Assembly: GCA_027858555.1 (NCBI GenBank)
Contig: JAQICP010000452.1
Location: 1-11,527 of the forward strand
Direction: 5' to 3'
DNA: 11,527 nucleotides
Source of the DNA: Vallitaleaceae bacterium
GTDB taxonomy: Bacteria > Bacillota > Clostridia > Lachnospirales > Vallitaleaceae
The notes under the pieces were generated by a model, which made no database searches, had not been told where the DNA came from, and saw nothing but the letters and a program-made list of their open reading frames with translations. Position 1 is the first letter of the stretch, and each line of letters starts with the position of its first letter. Both the position numbers and the translations under genes were made by a program. Below are positions 1 through 6,530 of the stretch, piece by piece.

Positions 1-1899
1 TACCATGCTATTCAAGCTGGCCTTGATATGGCAATCCTCAATCCGAGTATGATTCAGATCTACGATGATATTGATCAAGAATTGCTAAAGCGTGTTGAAG
101 ATGTCATATTCAATCGTTCTAATTCAGCAACCGATGATTTGTTGGCATATAGCATAGGATTAACTGAATCCACAATCGATAAAACCATAAAAGTTGACGC
201 TTGGCGAGATGGCGATAACCATGAACGATTAGTGTATGCATTAATGAAAGGTATCACTTCATCACTTGAAGATGATATTGACGAAGCACGATCACTCTAC
301 CCCAGTGCCATCGATATAATTGAAGGTCCTTTAATGGATGGTATGCGTAATGTGGGTAATCTGTTTGGTGAAGGTAAGATGTTCTTACCTCAAGTTGTTA
401 AAAGCGCACGTGTCATGAAAAAAGCTGTGGCTCAACTTTTACCTTATATTGAGGCAGAAAAAGTTGGTATAGCAAGCACCTCATCTGGGAAGATTCTAAT
501 GGCAACAGTCAAAGGTGATGTTCATGATATCGGCAAAAATATTGTTTCCGTGGTTTTACAATGTAATAATTTTGAAGTGATAGATCTAGGGATTATGGTA
601 GCACCTAATCTCATTATCGAGACGGCAATTAAAGAACAGGTGGATATGATTGGCCTCAGTGGTTTGATTACCCCTTCTCTAGATGAAATGTCTACTGTAG
701 CTAAGATGCTAGAAGATCAAAATCTAGATATTCCAGTACTCATTGGCGGTGCTACAACATCCAAATTGCATACCGCTATTAAAATCGCACCTCATTATAC
801 ACATCCTGTTCTATATGCACATGATGCAACCATGGGTGTCGAGTGCGCAAAAGCGCTAATGAGTCCACCTAATAGAGATACCTTTGTCAAAGAAGTGTAT
901 GCAGATTATGAAAAAGTTGCCAATTTAGCAAAAACACACAAGACTAAGCTAGATGATTTGAATTATGCCAGGAGCAAAAAACCTAGATTAGAATTCAATA
1001 GTCAGACTATAAAAACACCTAACTTCATCGGCAAAAAGAAAATAACTGCCAAAATCGAAGAATTAATCCCCTATATAGATTGGAGTTTCTTCTTTACTGC
1101 TTGGGAATTCAACAAACCCTATCCTGCCATATTAGAGGATCCTATTCTTGGTGTTGAGGCTAAAAAATTATTTGATGATGCCAATGAAATGTTAGCGGAA
1201 TTTTGCGCAAATAAATCCCTTACTTGCGAGGGGATGTTTGGCATTTTTGAATCCTATAGTACCAATGATGATATTGTTGTATCTGATAATGATAAGACTT
1301 ATACATTCCACCAGATGAGACAGCAAAAGCCTGGTAGTGACTATCTGTGTCTAAGTGATTATGTAGCACCCACGAGTGCCAGTACAACTGACTATATGGG
1401 GGCCTTTATTGTAACTGCAGGTAAAGGTATTAAGTCCTTATTAGCGTATTACGACGCCAATCATGATGATTATAATAAGATCTTAACCAAAGTGCTTGCT
1501 GATCGATTGGCTGAAGCCTTTGCTGAAAAGTTACATCAATCCATACGAATAGATTATTGGGGCTATGCCCCAGATGAATCAATTGATCTTCCAGGCATGT
1601 TAAAGGGCAAGTACACTGGTATTAGACCTGCATTTGGTTATCCATCATTAATAGACCATTCTGAAAAAACAGTCTTGTATGAGTTACTCGATGCAACCAA
1701 CCAAATAGGTGTTACCATGACCGAAAACTATATGATGATGCCTGCAGCAACCGTATCAGGCTTATACTTCGCACATCCCAACGCGAAATATTTTAACCTA
1801 TATCATATCGGTGAAGATCAGATCATTGACTACGCTTCTAGAAAATCTATGGATAAATTAAGTTTAGAGGCTTTGATATCAACAAGATTAGATTACTAG
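1..1899 (+). CDS. metH: Cobalamin-dependent methionine synthase, C-terminal half (5' end outside window)
   Basis: This protein transfers the methyl group of 5-methyltetrahydrofolate to homocysteine through enzyme-bound cobalamin. The reading frame is open from base 1, so the gene starts upstream. About 632 codons are visible, roughly half of the usual ~1200-residue enzyme. The first residues (YHAIQAGLDMAI) match the end of the folate-binding domain. A helical cap follows, then the Rossmann-type B12 domain with the cobalt-ligating motif DVHDIGKN (His codon at 523-525) and the downstream SGLITPS and GGATTS loops that cradle the nucleotide tail. From about base 1030 the AdoMet-dependent reactivation domain is complete, with RPAFGYPS, a TENYMMMPAATVSG stretch and a final YFNLYHIGEDQIIDYASRK segment. 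Many clostridial MetH proteins lack this domain, so its presence suggests in-cis reactivation. It ends with TAG followed at once by a terminator. Identification is very secure; the missing N-terminal domains are inferred. Confidence 0.97.
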   Translation, partial: YHAIQAGLDMAILNPSMIQIYDDIDQELLKRVEDVIFNRSNSATDDLLAYSIGLTESTIDKTIKVDAWRDGDNHERLVYALMKGITSSLEDDIDEARSLYPSAIDIIEGPLMDGMRNVGNLFGEGKMFLPQVVKSARVMKKAVAQLLPYIEAEKVGIASTSSGKILMATVKGDVHDIGKNIVSVVLQCNNFEVIDLGIMVAPNLIIETAIKEQVDMIGLSGLITPSLDEMSTVAKMLEDQNLDIPVLIGGATTSKLHTAIKIAPHYTHPVLYAHDATMGVECAKALMSPPNRDTFVKEVYADYEKVANLAKTHKTKLDDLNYARSKKPRLEFNSQTIKTPNFIGKKKITAKIEELIPYIDWSFFFTAWEFNKPYPAILEDPILGVEAKKLFDDANEMLAEFCANKSLTCEGMFGIFESYSTNDDIVVSDNDKTYTFHQMRQQKPGSDYLCLSDYVAPTSASTTDYMGAFIVTAGKGIKSLLAYYDANHDDYNKILTKVLADRLAEAFAEKLHQSIRIDYWGYAPDESIDLPGMLKGKYTGIRPAFGYPSLIDHSEKTVLYELLDATNQIGVTMTENYMMMPAATVSGLYFAHPNAKYFNLYHIGEDQIIDYASRKSMDKLSLEALISTRLDY

Positions 1900-1911
1900 G
1901 TTTACCTAAGA

Positions 1912-1940
1912 AGCACTGATAATATTCAGTGCTCTTTTTT
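1912..1940 (+). terminator. Intrinsic terminator of metH
   Basis: A perfect 8-bp stem (AGCACTGA at 1912-1919 with TCAGTGCT at 1926-1933) closes a 6-base loop and is followed by C and six T residues. It starts 13 bases after the metH stop codon. On the minus strand only a weak T-rich tail follows, so it is mainly a plus-strand terminator. Confidence 0.9.
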
Positions 1941-2055
1941 ATCCTATAGGATAGTTCTTCTGTTTTAAATAAAGATAACTTCCCTGACAAACTTGCATTT
2001 GCTTCTCAAATGACGATGCATAGCCTCTTTCTTTTAGCGTAGGATAGTTATCCAC
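1939..2055 (-). CDS. Possible small minus-strand ORF or gene remnant (38 aa), unidentified
   Basis: Reading the minus strand from GTG at 2053-2055 gives a 38-residue peptide beginning (M)DNYPTLKERGYASSFEKQ and ending YLKQKNYPIG, with TAA at 1939-1941. The frame stays open upstream to a TGA at 2095-2097, adding residues such as NCAQGKCLWKV. The mix of charged, aromatic and cysteine residues looks protein-like, and the stop abuts the metH terminator as a convergent gene would. Against it: no ATG, only a weak GGAAAG upstream of the GTG, and overlap with DnaA-box-like sequences and near the promoter of the next gene. I do not recognise a family. It may be a real small protein, the 3' remnant of a lost gene, or chance. 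Confidence 0.25.
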   Translation of the reverse strand: MDNYPTLKERGYASSFEKQMQVCQGSYLYLKQKNYPIG

Positions 2056-2089
2056 AGGTACTTTCCACAGGCACTTTCCTTGTGCACAA
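2048..2089. promoter_or_regulatory. Cluster of DnaA-box-like 9-mers
   Basis: TTATCCACA at 2048-2056 is an exact match to the consensus DnaA box. CTTTCCACA at 2061-2069 is a two-mismatch relative in the same orientation. TTGTGCACAA at 2080-2089 is palindromic and presents a one-mismatch box (TTGTGCACA) in both orientations. The set lies just upstream of the promoter of the metallophosphoesterase gene, so DnaA could modulate that promoter. No dnaA, dnaN or other origin genes are present, so this is not proposed as the chromosomal origin. Confidence 0.4.
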
Positions 2090-2090
2090 T

Positions 2091-2119
2091 TTGTTCATAT
2101 ATACAAGCGTAGTTATGAT
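2091..2119 (+). promoter_or_regulatory. Sigma-A type promoter for the metallophosphoesterase gene
   Basis: TTGTTC at 2091-2096 and TATGAT at 2114-2119 are separated by 17 bases. Further TATAAT-like hexamers follow at 2119-2124 and 2135-2140, but they lack good -35 partners. The start codon lies about 50 bases downstream. Confidence 0.55.
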
Positions 2120-2170
2120 ATAATATAGTATAACTATAATTCTAGATAACAACTAATTGAGGTGACTTAC

Positions 2171-3085
2171 TTGAATACTGATAAACGCTTAGATAATTGT
2201 TATAAAAGCGCAAAAAAGCTACGTGTAAATGACCAATCAAAACTTATATTCTTTAGTGACGTACATAGAGGCGATAATAGTATGGCAGATGAATTTGCCC
2301 ATAATCAGAATATATACGCATTCGCACTAGACCATTATTATAATCATGGTTTTACCTATATTGAAGTTGGTGATGGCGATGAACTGATGGAACATGCAAA
2401 GTTCAGTCACATTCGCTCAGCTCACTCAGATACATATATGATGCTTAGAAGATTCCATAAAGACAATCGTTTAATTTATATGTATGGCAACCATAATATG
2501 AATCTAAAAAAGCCCTACTACGTTCAAAAAAATCTGAATTATTTTTATGATGAATATCTGGATAAAACTAGCGATTTATTCCTCAACGTAGAGATTTATG
2601 AAAGCCTACTGCTTGAATATGAGTTGACAAATCAACAGATATTAGTTGTCCACGGTCACCAAGGTGATCTATTTAATGACCAACTTTGGTTTACGGGTGT
2701 CATAGGTATTCGTCTATTTTGGCGCTATATGCATATGATTGGTTTCCACAATCCTGCCAGTCCATCAAAAAACAAAAATAAAAGGCACAAAATAGAGAAG
2801 AATTTCTCGAAATGGATTGAAGACAATAAAGTTGGCATCCTATGCGGACATACACATCGCCCAAAGCTACCTGAAGCAAAAGAGTTTCCATATCTTAACT
2901 CAGGTTGTTGCATACACCCAAGAGGTATTACTGGGATCGAATTCGAAGACGGAAAGTTCACATTGGTTTATTGGCACATTCTACCTGACAGCGATGGCAA
3001 ACTATGTATACAGAAAAAACTCATGCGTGGTCCTATTGGTTTTTCTGAATATACTCATCTAAAAAGTACACCACCTTCACTATAA
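2171..3085 (+). CDS. Calcineurin-like metallophosphoesterase
   Basis: This is a predicted cytosolic binuclear-metal phosphoesterase of 304 residues. All family metal-binding blocks are visible in order: SDVHRGD (residues 29-35), GDGDE (67-71), GNHN (106-109, where GNHD or GNHE is usual), HGHQGD (161-166) and CGHTHRP (225-231). The layout with a large insert between GNHN and HGHQGD resembles the UDP-diacylglucosamine hydrolase/phosphodiesterase branch, but the natural substrate cannot be read from sequence. Start choice: a GTG at 2162 is in frame but forms part of the ribosome-binding site GAGGTGA (2159-2165). TTG at 2171, five bases downstream of that site, is therefore the better start. The gene is followed after 33 bases by the broken PAS-GGDEF gene, so the two probably formed one transcription unit. 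Confidence 0.88.
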   Translation: MNTDKRLDNCYKSAKKLRVNDQSKLIFFSDVHRGDNSMADEFAHNQNIYAFALDHYYNHGFTYIEVGDGDELMEHAKFSHIRSAHSDTYMMLRRFHKDNRLIYMYGNHNMNLKKPYYVQKNLNYFYDEYLDKTSDLFLNVEIYESLLLEYELTNQQILVVHGHQGDLFNDQLWFTGVIGIRLFWRYMHMIGFHNPASPSKNKNKRHKIEKNFSKWIEDNKVGILCGHTHRPKLPEAKEFPYLNSGCCIHPRGITGIEFEDGKFTLVYWHILPDSDGKLCIQKKLMRGPIGFSEYTHLKSTPPSL

Positions 3086-3118
3086 GCTTAGTTAGTATCA
3101 TATCTCAGGAGGCAAAAA

Positions 3119-4011
3119 ATGGATCAATCATTTTACCAAAATCTATTAATCAATATACAAGAAGGTATCTATTTTGTTGATAGGGAAAGAAAGATTACTT
3201 TTTAGAACAAGGGCGCTGAACGTATAACAGGCTTTACAGATGATGAAGTTATAGGTCGCTATTGTTATGATAACATCTTAAATCATGTGGATTATGAAGG
3301 TAATCAATTGTGTTTTGGTGGTTGTCCTTTACACAAGACAATTCATGATGGTGTACAGAGGCATAATCTTGTTTTCTTACAACATAAAAATGGTCATAAG
3401 TTGCTGTTAATATAGGTACAGCTCAGATTACTCAAGATAATCAAGTAATCGGTGCAGTTGAATACTTTACTGATGAATCCAATATTATGTCCATACTAGA
3501 CGACAATGAAAAACTAAAAACTTTAGCTATGCATGATCAATTAACCGGACTCCCTAACCGTCATTATTCATTGGCATTATTGGAATCTCGTATTAAAGAA
3601 TCAAAACAATTTGATATACCATTTGGCATTGCTATATTAGATATCGACCATTTCAAAAAGGTCAATGACAATTACGGCCATACTATTGGTGATCTTGTAT
3701 TACAAGTATTCTCAAAAACTTGCTCTGGTAGCATCAGAAAATCAGACATCATTGCAAGATATGGAGGAGAAGAATTTTTATGCATCTTTACAGGTGTTGA
3801 CTCTGATAGTTTAAAAATATCCCTTGAACAACTCCGCATGCTAGTGAGTGCCTCCACTATTAGAAAAGATAATTTATCTGTAGCTATTACTGTATCAATT
3901 GGTGGAACAATGGTACAAGAAGATGATTCTATAATCAGTATCATTGAAAGAGCTGACCGCCTTATGTATCAATCCAAAAACAATGGACGAAACCAAGTTA
4001 CAATAGGCTAA
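3119..4011 (+). pseudogene. PAS-GGDEF diguanylate cyclase, inactivated by an amber codon and a frameshift
   Basis: A good ribosome-binding site (AGGAGG, 3107-3112) precedes ATG at 3119. The N-terminal PAS domain reads through KITF and then meets TAG at 3203-3205, where the family normally has Trp (ITFWNKGAERITG); one G-to-A change explains it. The same frame resumes with NKGAERITGFTDDE and a three-cysteine pattern (Cys49, Cys65, Cys69, the last in GGCPL). It stops again at 3413-3415 unless one base is restored near 3404-3405 (CT where CCT, Pro, is expected in HKLPVNIG). With that base the frame joins a complete GGDEF domain: HDQLTGLPNR, DIDHFKKVNDNYGH, active-site GGEEF, and the inhibitory-site RKSD five residues before it. 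The intact protein would be 297 aa and would make cyclic di-GMP. The ATG at 3487 could start a cyclase-only product but has no Shine-Dalgarno sequence. A sequencing error at one site cannot be excluded. Confidence 0.9.
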
Positions 4012-4117
4012 TACCATATAATTTTTAGCTCATTGCCTTTTGTATTATTAGAAACATTTAGACTCATCTATTGTATAGGATTTTATATGAATGTATCCAT
4101 CTATATACCTTTATAAA

Positions 4118-4146
4118 TTGAAACACCTCCCATTAAGTGTTATAAT
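4118..4146 (+). promoter_or_regulatory. Strong sigma-A type promoter for the CBS-ACT gene
   Basis: TTGAAA (4118-4123) and a perfect TATAAT (4141-4146) are separated by 17 bases, placing transcription start near 4153, about 30 bases before the ATG. The preceding stretch from 4012 shows no terminator, so read-through from the upstream cyclase gene is also possible. Confidence 0.8.
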
Positions 4147-4181
4147 GTAAGTACTTATAAATCACTAACGGAGGTGTTCTT

Positions 4182-4832
4182 ATGTATGTAAATGAAATTA
4201 TGGTAACTGATGTAATCACTATATATCCTGATGCTTCATTATCTATTGCTTTTCAAATGATGGTAGAAAAAGGTTTTTCCCAATTACCAGTTGTGAAAGA
4301 TGGCGAATTAATCGGTTTAATCACTGAAAAAGTCTTGAGCGAATTCACACCTTCAAAAGCCACAACTCTTAGTATCTACGAAATGAATTACATCCTTGGC
4401 AAAACAAAATGTGAAGATATCATGGAAACTAACATCATCACTTCTTCAAAAGAAGCTTTAGTAGAAGATTTTGCATTTTTAATCAAAGAAAACAATATCT
4501 CTGCCCTTCCAATTATTGATGAAAACAATAAATTAGAAGGTATCATAACAGACGATGATATACTAGGTGCATTCATCGAGATCGTTGGTAAAAACGACAG
4601 TGGGACTAGAATTGCATTAGAAGCCAAAAATCAAGTTGGTGTTCTAGCTGACATTGCAGCTACCATATCCTCATATGATATGAATATCACGCATGTCATG
4701 GACTACTATTCACAAAAGCATAAAGAATCTGCTGAAATAATCATAAGAGTTAATTCACTAGATACAGATGAACTAGTTAAAGAATTTGAAACTAAGGGAT
4801 ATAAAGTTGTATCCATTGTTAAAACTAAGTAA
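4182..4832 (+). CDS. AcuB-like CBS-CBS-ACT domain regulatory protein
   Basis: This 216-residue soluble protein has two CBS motifs (about residues 3-57 and 75-135), which together should form a Bateman module that binds adenine nucleotides. An ACT domain follows (about 141-212, opening with GTRIALEAKNQVGVLADIA), the type that usually binds amino acids. The order and length match Bacillus AcuB, a protein of the acetoin-utilisation cluster whose exact role is unclear. No acuA or acuC relatives lie nearby, so acetoin metabolism should not be assumed. A near-consensus promoter and a strong GGAGGTG site five bases before the ATG suggest independent, efficient expression. It ends convergently with the liv operon and shares a terminator region with it. 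A role as an energy-state or amino-acid sensor is inference from the domains. Confidence 0.88.
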   Translation: MYVNEIMVTDVITIYPDASLSIAFQMMVEKGFSQLPVVKDGELIGLITEKVLSEFTPSKATTLSIYEMNYILGKTKCEDIMETNIITSSKEALVEDFAFLIKENNISALPIIDENNKLEGIITDDDILGAFIEIVGKNDSGTRIALEAKNQVGVLADIAATISSYDMNITHVMDYYSQKHKESAEIIIRVNSLDTDELVKEFETKGYKVVSIVKTK

Positions 4833-4897
4833 TCAATACTATTAATACACATTACACTTATTATATTAAGAATGTAACCTCACAATAACTCAATTGC

Positions 4898-4946
4898 AGA
4901 ACAAAGTGTACCTCCAGTACGCGTTTTCTCGCAGAGAAATTGTTCT
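4898..4946. other. Potential three-way-junction RNA structure or structured repeat
   Basis: Three helices nest compactly. P1 is AGAACAA (4898-4904) with TTGTTCT (4940-4946), 7 bp. P2 is GTGTAC (4906-4911) with GTACGC (4917-4922), 6 bp with one G-U pair and loop CTCCA. P3 is TTTCTC (4925-4930) with GAGAAA (4934-4939), 6 bp and loop GCA. Only three junction bases are unpaired. It lies 65 bases after the CBS-ACT stop codon, in the convergent spacer, and a T run follows at 4962-4966. It could be a 3'-UTR element, a small RNA or a copy of a dispersed repeat; the strand is unresolved because the helices form on both. I do not recognise a known family. Confidence 0.35.
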
Positions 4947-4989
4947 CATGGGAAGTTCTAGATTTTTAATAAAAACTATCCTATTATAA

Positions 4990-5027
4990 AATAAAGACTT
5001 ACTCTGTAAACCGAGTAAGTCTTTATT
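4990..5027. terminator. Terminator between convergent CBS-ACT gene and livF
   Basis: A perfect 15-bp inverted repeat (4990-5004 with 5013-5027) encloses an 8-base loop. On the minus strand the stem runs into a T-rich stretch (TTTATTTTAT), so it is best suited to end the liv transcript, whose last stop codon is 14 bases away. It can fold equally on the plus strand but lacks a clean T run there. Confidence 0.8.
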
Positions 5028-5041
5028 AATGCACCACTTTA

Positions 5042-5743
5042 TTATCCTAGATATGCCTCTTTTATTTTATCATTACCAAGTAACTCTTTAGCTGGACCTG
5101 ACATAATAATATTGCCTGTCTCAAGCACATAAGCTCTATTAGCAATCGATAAAGCTTTGTGTGCATTTTGCTCAACCAATAATATGGTGGTGCCTGTTTT
5201 ATTGATTTCTACAATCGTACTAAATATCTCATCAACTAGTATTGGTGCAAGTCCCATTGAAGGTTCATCCATTAGTAGTAGCTTAGGCCTAGACATCAGT
5301 GCTCGGGCCATAGCAAGCATTTGTTGCTCCCCACCACTCATAGTACCAGCTAATTGTTTTCTTCGCTCTTTAAGCCTTGGGAACTTGTCAAAAACCATAT
5401 CGTAATCTGCTTGAAAATTATGTTGGTCTTTTCTTGAATAAGCACCCATCTCAAGGTTCTCTTGAACCGTCATCTTAGCAAAAACACGTCTGCCCTCGGG
5501 TACTTGTGCCATGCCTTTTTCGACTAAATTATGGCCACTTGCAGTTGTAATATTTTCGTCATTAAGCCAGATTTTACCTGAAGCTGTCTTAATCAAGCCG
5601 GAAATCGTATGAAGTATGGTTGTCTTTCCTGCTCCATTAGCACCAATTAAAGTGACAATTTCACCTTGCTCTACATGGAAGCTTATACCCTTAATGGCAT
5701 GTATTGCTCCATAGTATACATTAATATCTTCTACTTTTAGCAT
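5042..5743 (-). CDS. livF: Branched-chain amino-acid ABC transporter ATP-binding protein LivF
   Basis: This is one of the two ATPases that power the LivHM importer at the inner face of the membrane. In its 233 residues it shows Walker A GANGAGKTT (34-42), the family-specific VPEGRRVF segment (81-88), the ABC signature MSGGEQ (135-140) and Walker B LLLMDEP (155-161). As is usual in LivF, the position after the final beta strand reads VEQNA rather than the switch histidine seen in LivG. The ATG has a strong GGAGGTGG site and lies 11 bases after the livG stop codon, so translation is probably coupled. It is the last gene of the operon, followed by a terminator. The assignment to the LivF subfamily is firm; the exact substrate (Leu/Ile/Val against other amino acids or amides) is not shown by this subunit. 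Confidence 0.93.
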   Translation of the reverse strand: MLKVEDINVYYGAIHAIKGISFHVEQGEIVTLIGANGAGKTTILHTISGLIKTASGKIWLNDENITTASGHNLVEKGMAQVPEGRRVFAKMTVQENLEMGAYSRKDQHNFQADYDMVFDKFPRLKERRKQLAGTMSGGEQQMLAMARALMSRPKLLLMDEPSMGLAPILVDEIFSTIVEINKTGTTILLVEQNAHKALSIANRAYVLETGNIIMSGPAKELLGNDKIKEAYLG

Positions 5744-5754
5744 ACTTCCACCTC

Positions 5755-6519
5755 CTACTGGCCTAAATAAGCACCAATTACTTTCTCATTTTTCTTAATT
5801 TCTTCAGGTGTTCCTTTTGCAATAATCACACCATAATCAATAACGATGATTCGCTCGCATATACCCATGACCAAACTCATGTCATGCTCGATTAGTAGGA
5901 TTGATACATCAAAATTCTCACGTATAAAATGGATTGTCTCCATCAGTTCTTTTGTTTCTTGGGGATTCATACCTGCAGCTGGCTCATCTAATAACAATAA
6001 TTTAGGCTCAGTTGCCAGTGCTCTTGCTATCTCAAGCTTTCTTTGTTTACCATACGGCAGATTCTTAGCCATATCGTTAACATTATCTTCCATTTTAAAC
6101 AAAGCTAACAGCTCTCTGCCTTTTTTATCGATATCGGCTTCTTCTTTCCAATACTTACTCCCTGGAATTCTGAAAAGCGTATTAGCCGTACCATACGACA
6201 TCTTATGATGAAATGCCACTTTCACATTATCAAGTACGGTCATATCTTTAAATAGACGAATATTTTGAAATGTTCTAGATAAACCTTTTTCTACGATTTG
6301 ATAAGGTTTAAGCCCTACAACACTTTTACCTTCTACAAGCACATCGCCATCAGTAGGTAAATACACGCCTGTTAATAGATTGAATAACGTTGTTTTTCCT
6401 GCACCATTTGGACCAATTAAACCAACTAACTCATGATCACCAATGGTTATCTCAAAATCGCCTACTGCCCTAAGACCACCGAAGGTGATACCTAAGCCTT
6501 TTGTTTCTAATAATGCCAT
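5755..6519 (-). CDS. livG: Branched-chain amino-acid ABC transporter ATP-binding protein LivG
   Basis: This is the partner ATPase of LivF, 254 residues. The family opening FGGLRAVGDF is followed by Walker A GPNGAGKT (36-43), the Q-loop in SRTFQNIRLF (Gln85), the LivG-type signature LPYGKQR (154-160), Walker B LLLLDEP (174-180) and the switch histidine in LLIEHDM (His212). The extended region between Q-loop and signature is typical of LivG and absent from LivF. The ribosome-binding site GGAGGTGAT lies immediately after the livM stop codon, with 11 bases between the genes. It is expected to form a heterodimer with LivF beneath the LivH-LivM permease. Confidence 0.94.
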   Translation of the reverse strand: MALLETKGLGITFGGLRAVGDFEITIGDHELVGLIGPNGAGKTTLFNLLTGVYLPTDGDVLVEGKSVVGLKPYQIVEKGLSRTFQNIRLFKDMTVLDNVKVAFHHKMSYGTANTLFRIPGSKYWKEEADIDKKGRELLALFKMEDNVNDMAKNLPYGKQRKLEIARALATEPKLLLLDEPAAGMNPQETKELMETIHFIRENFDVSILLIEHDMSLVMGICERIIVIDYGVIIAKGTPEEIKKNEKVIGAYLGQ

Positions 6520-6530
6520 ATGATCACCTC

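Noticed and set aside
2041..2140. Replication origin
   Set aside because: Too few boxes and no dnaA, dnaN, rnpA or rpmH neighbours; the AT-rich part is explained by a promoter.
2700..2961. Minus-strand ORFs opposite the metallophosphoesterase
   Set aside because: They are shadows of a gene whose metal-binding motifs are intact on the plus strand; there is no ribosome-binding site.
3203..3205. In-frame TAG as a pyrrolysine or other recoded codon
   Set aside because: The TAG replaces a conserved Trp (a single-base change), the same gene has a frameshift, and TAG serves as an ordinary stop for metH, livG, livM and livH.
5157..6208. Plus-strand ORFs opposite livF and livG
   Set aside because: Low-complexity antisense frames of well-conserved ATPase genes; no family motifs or start signals.
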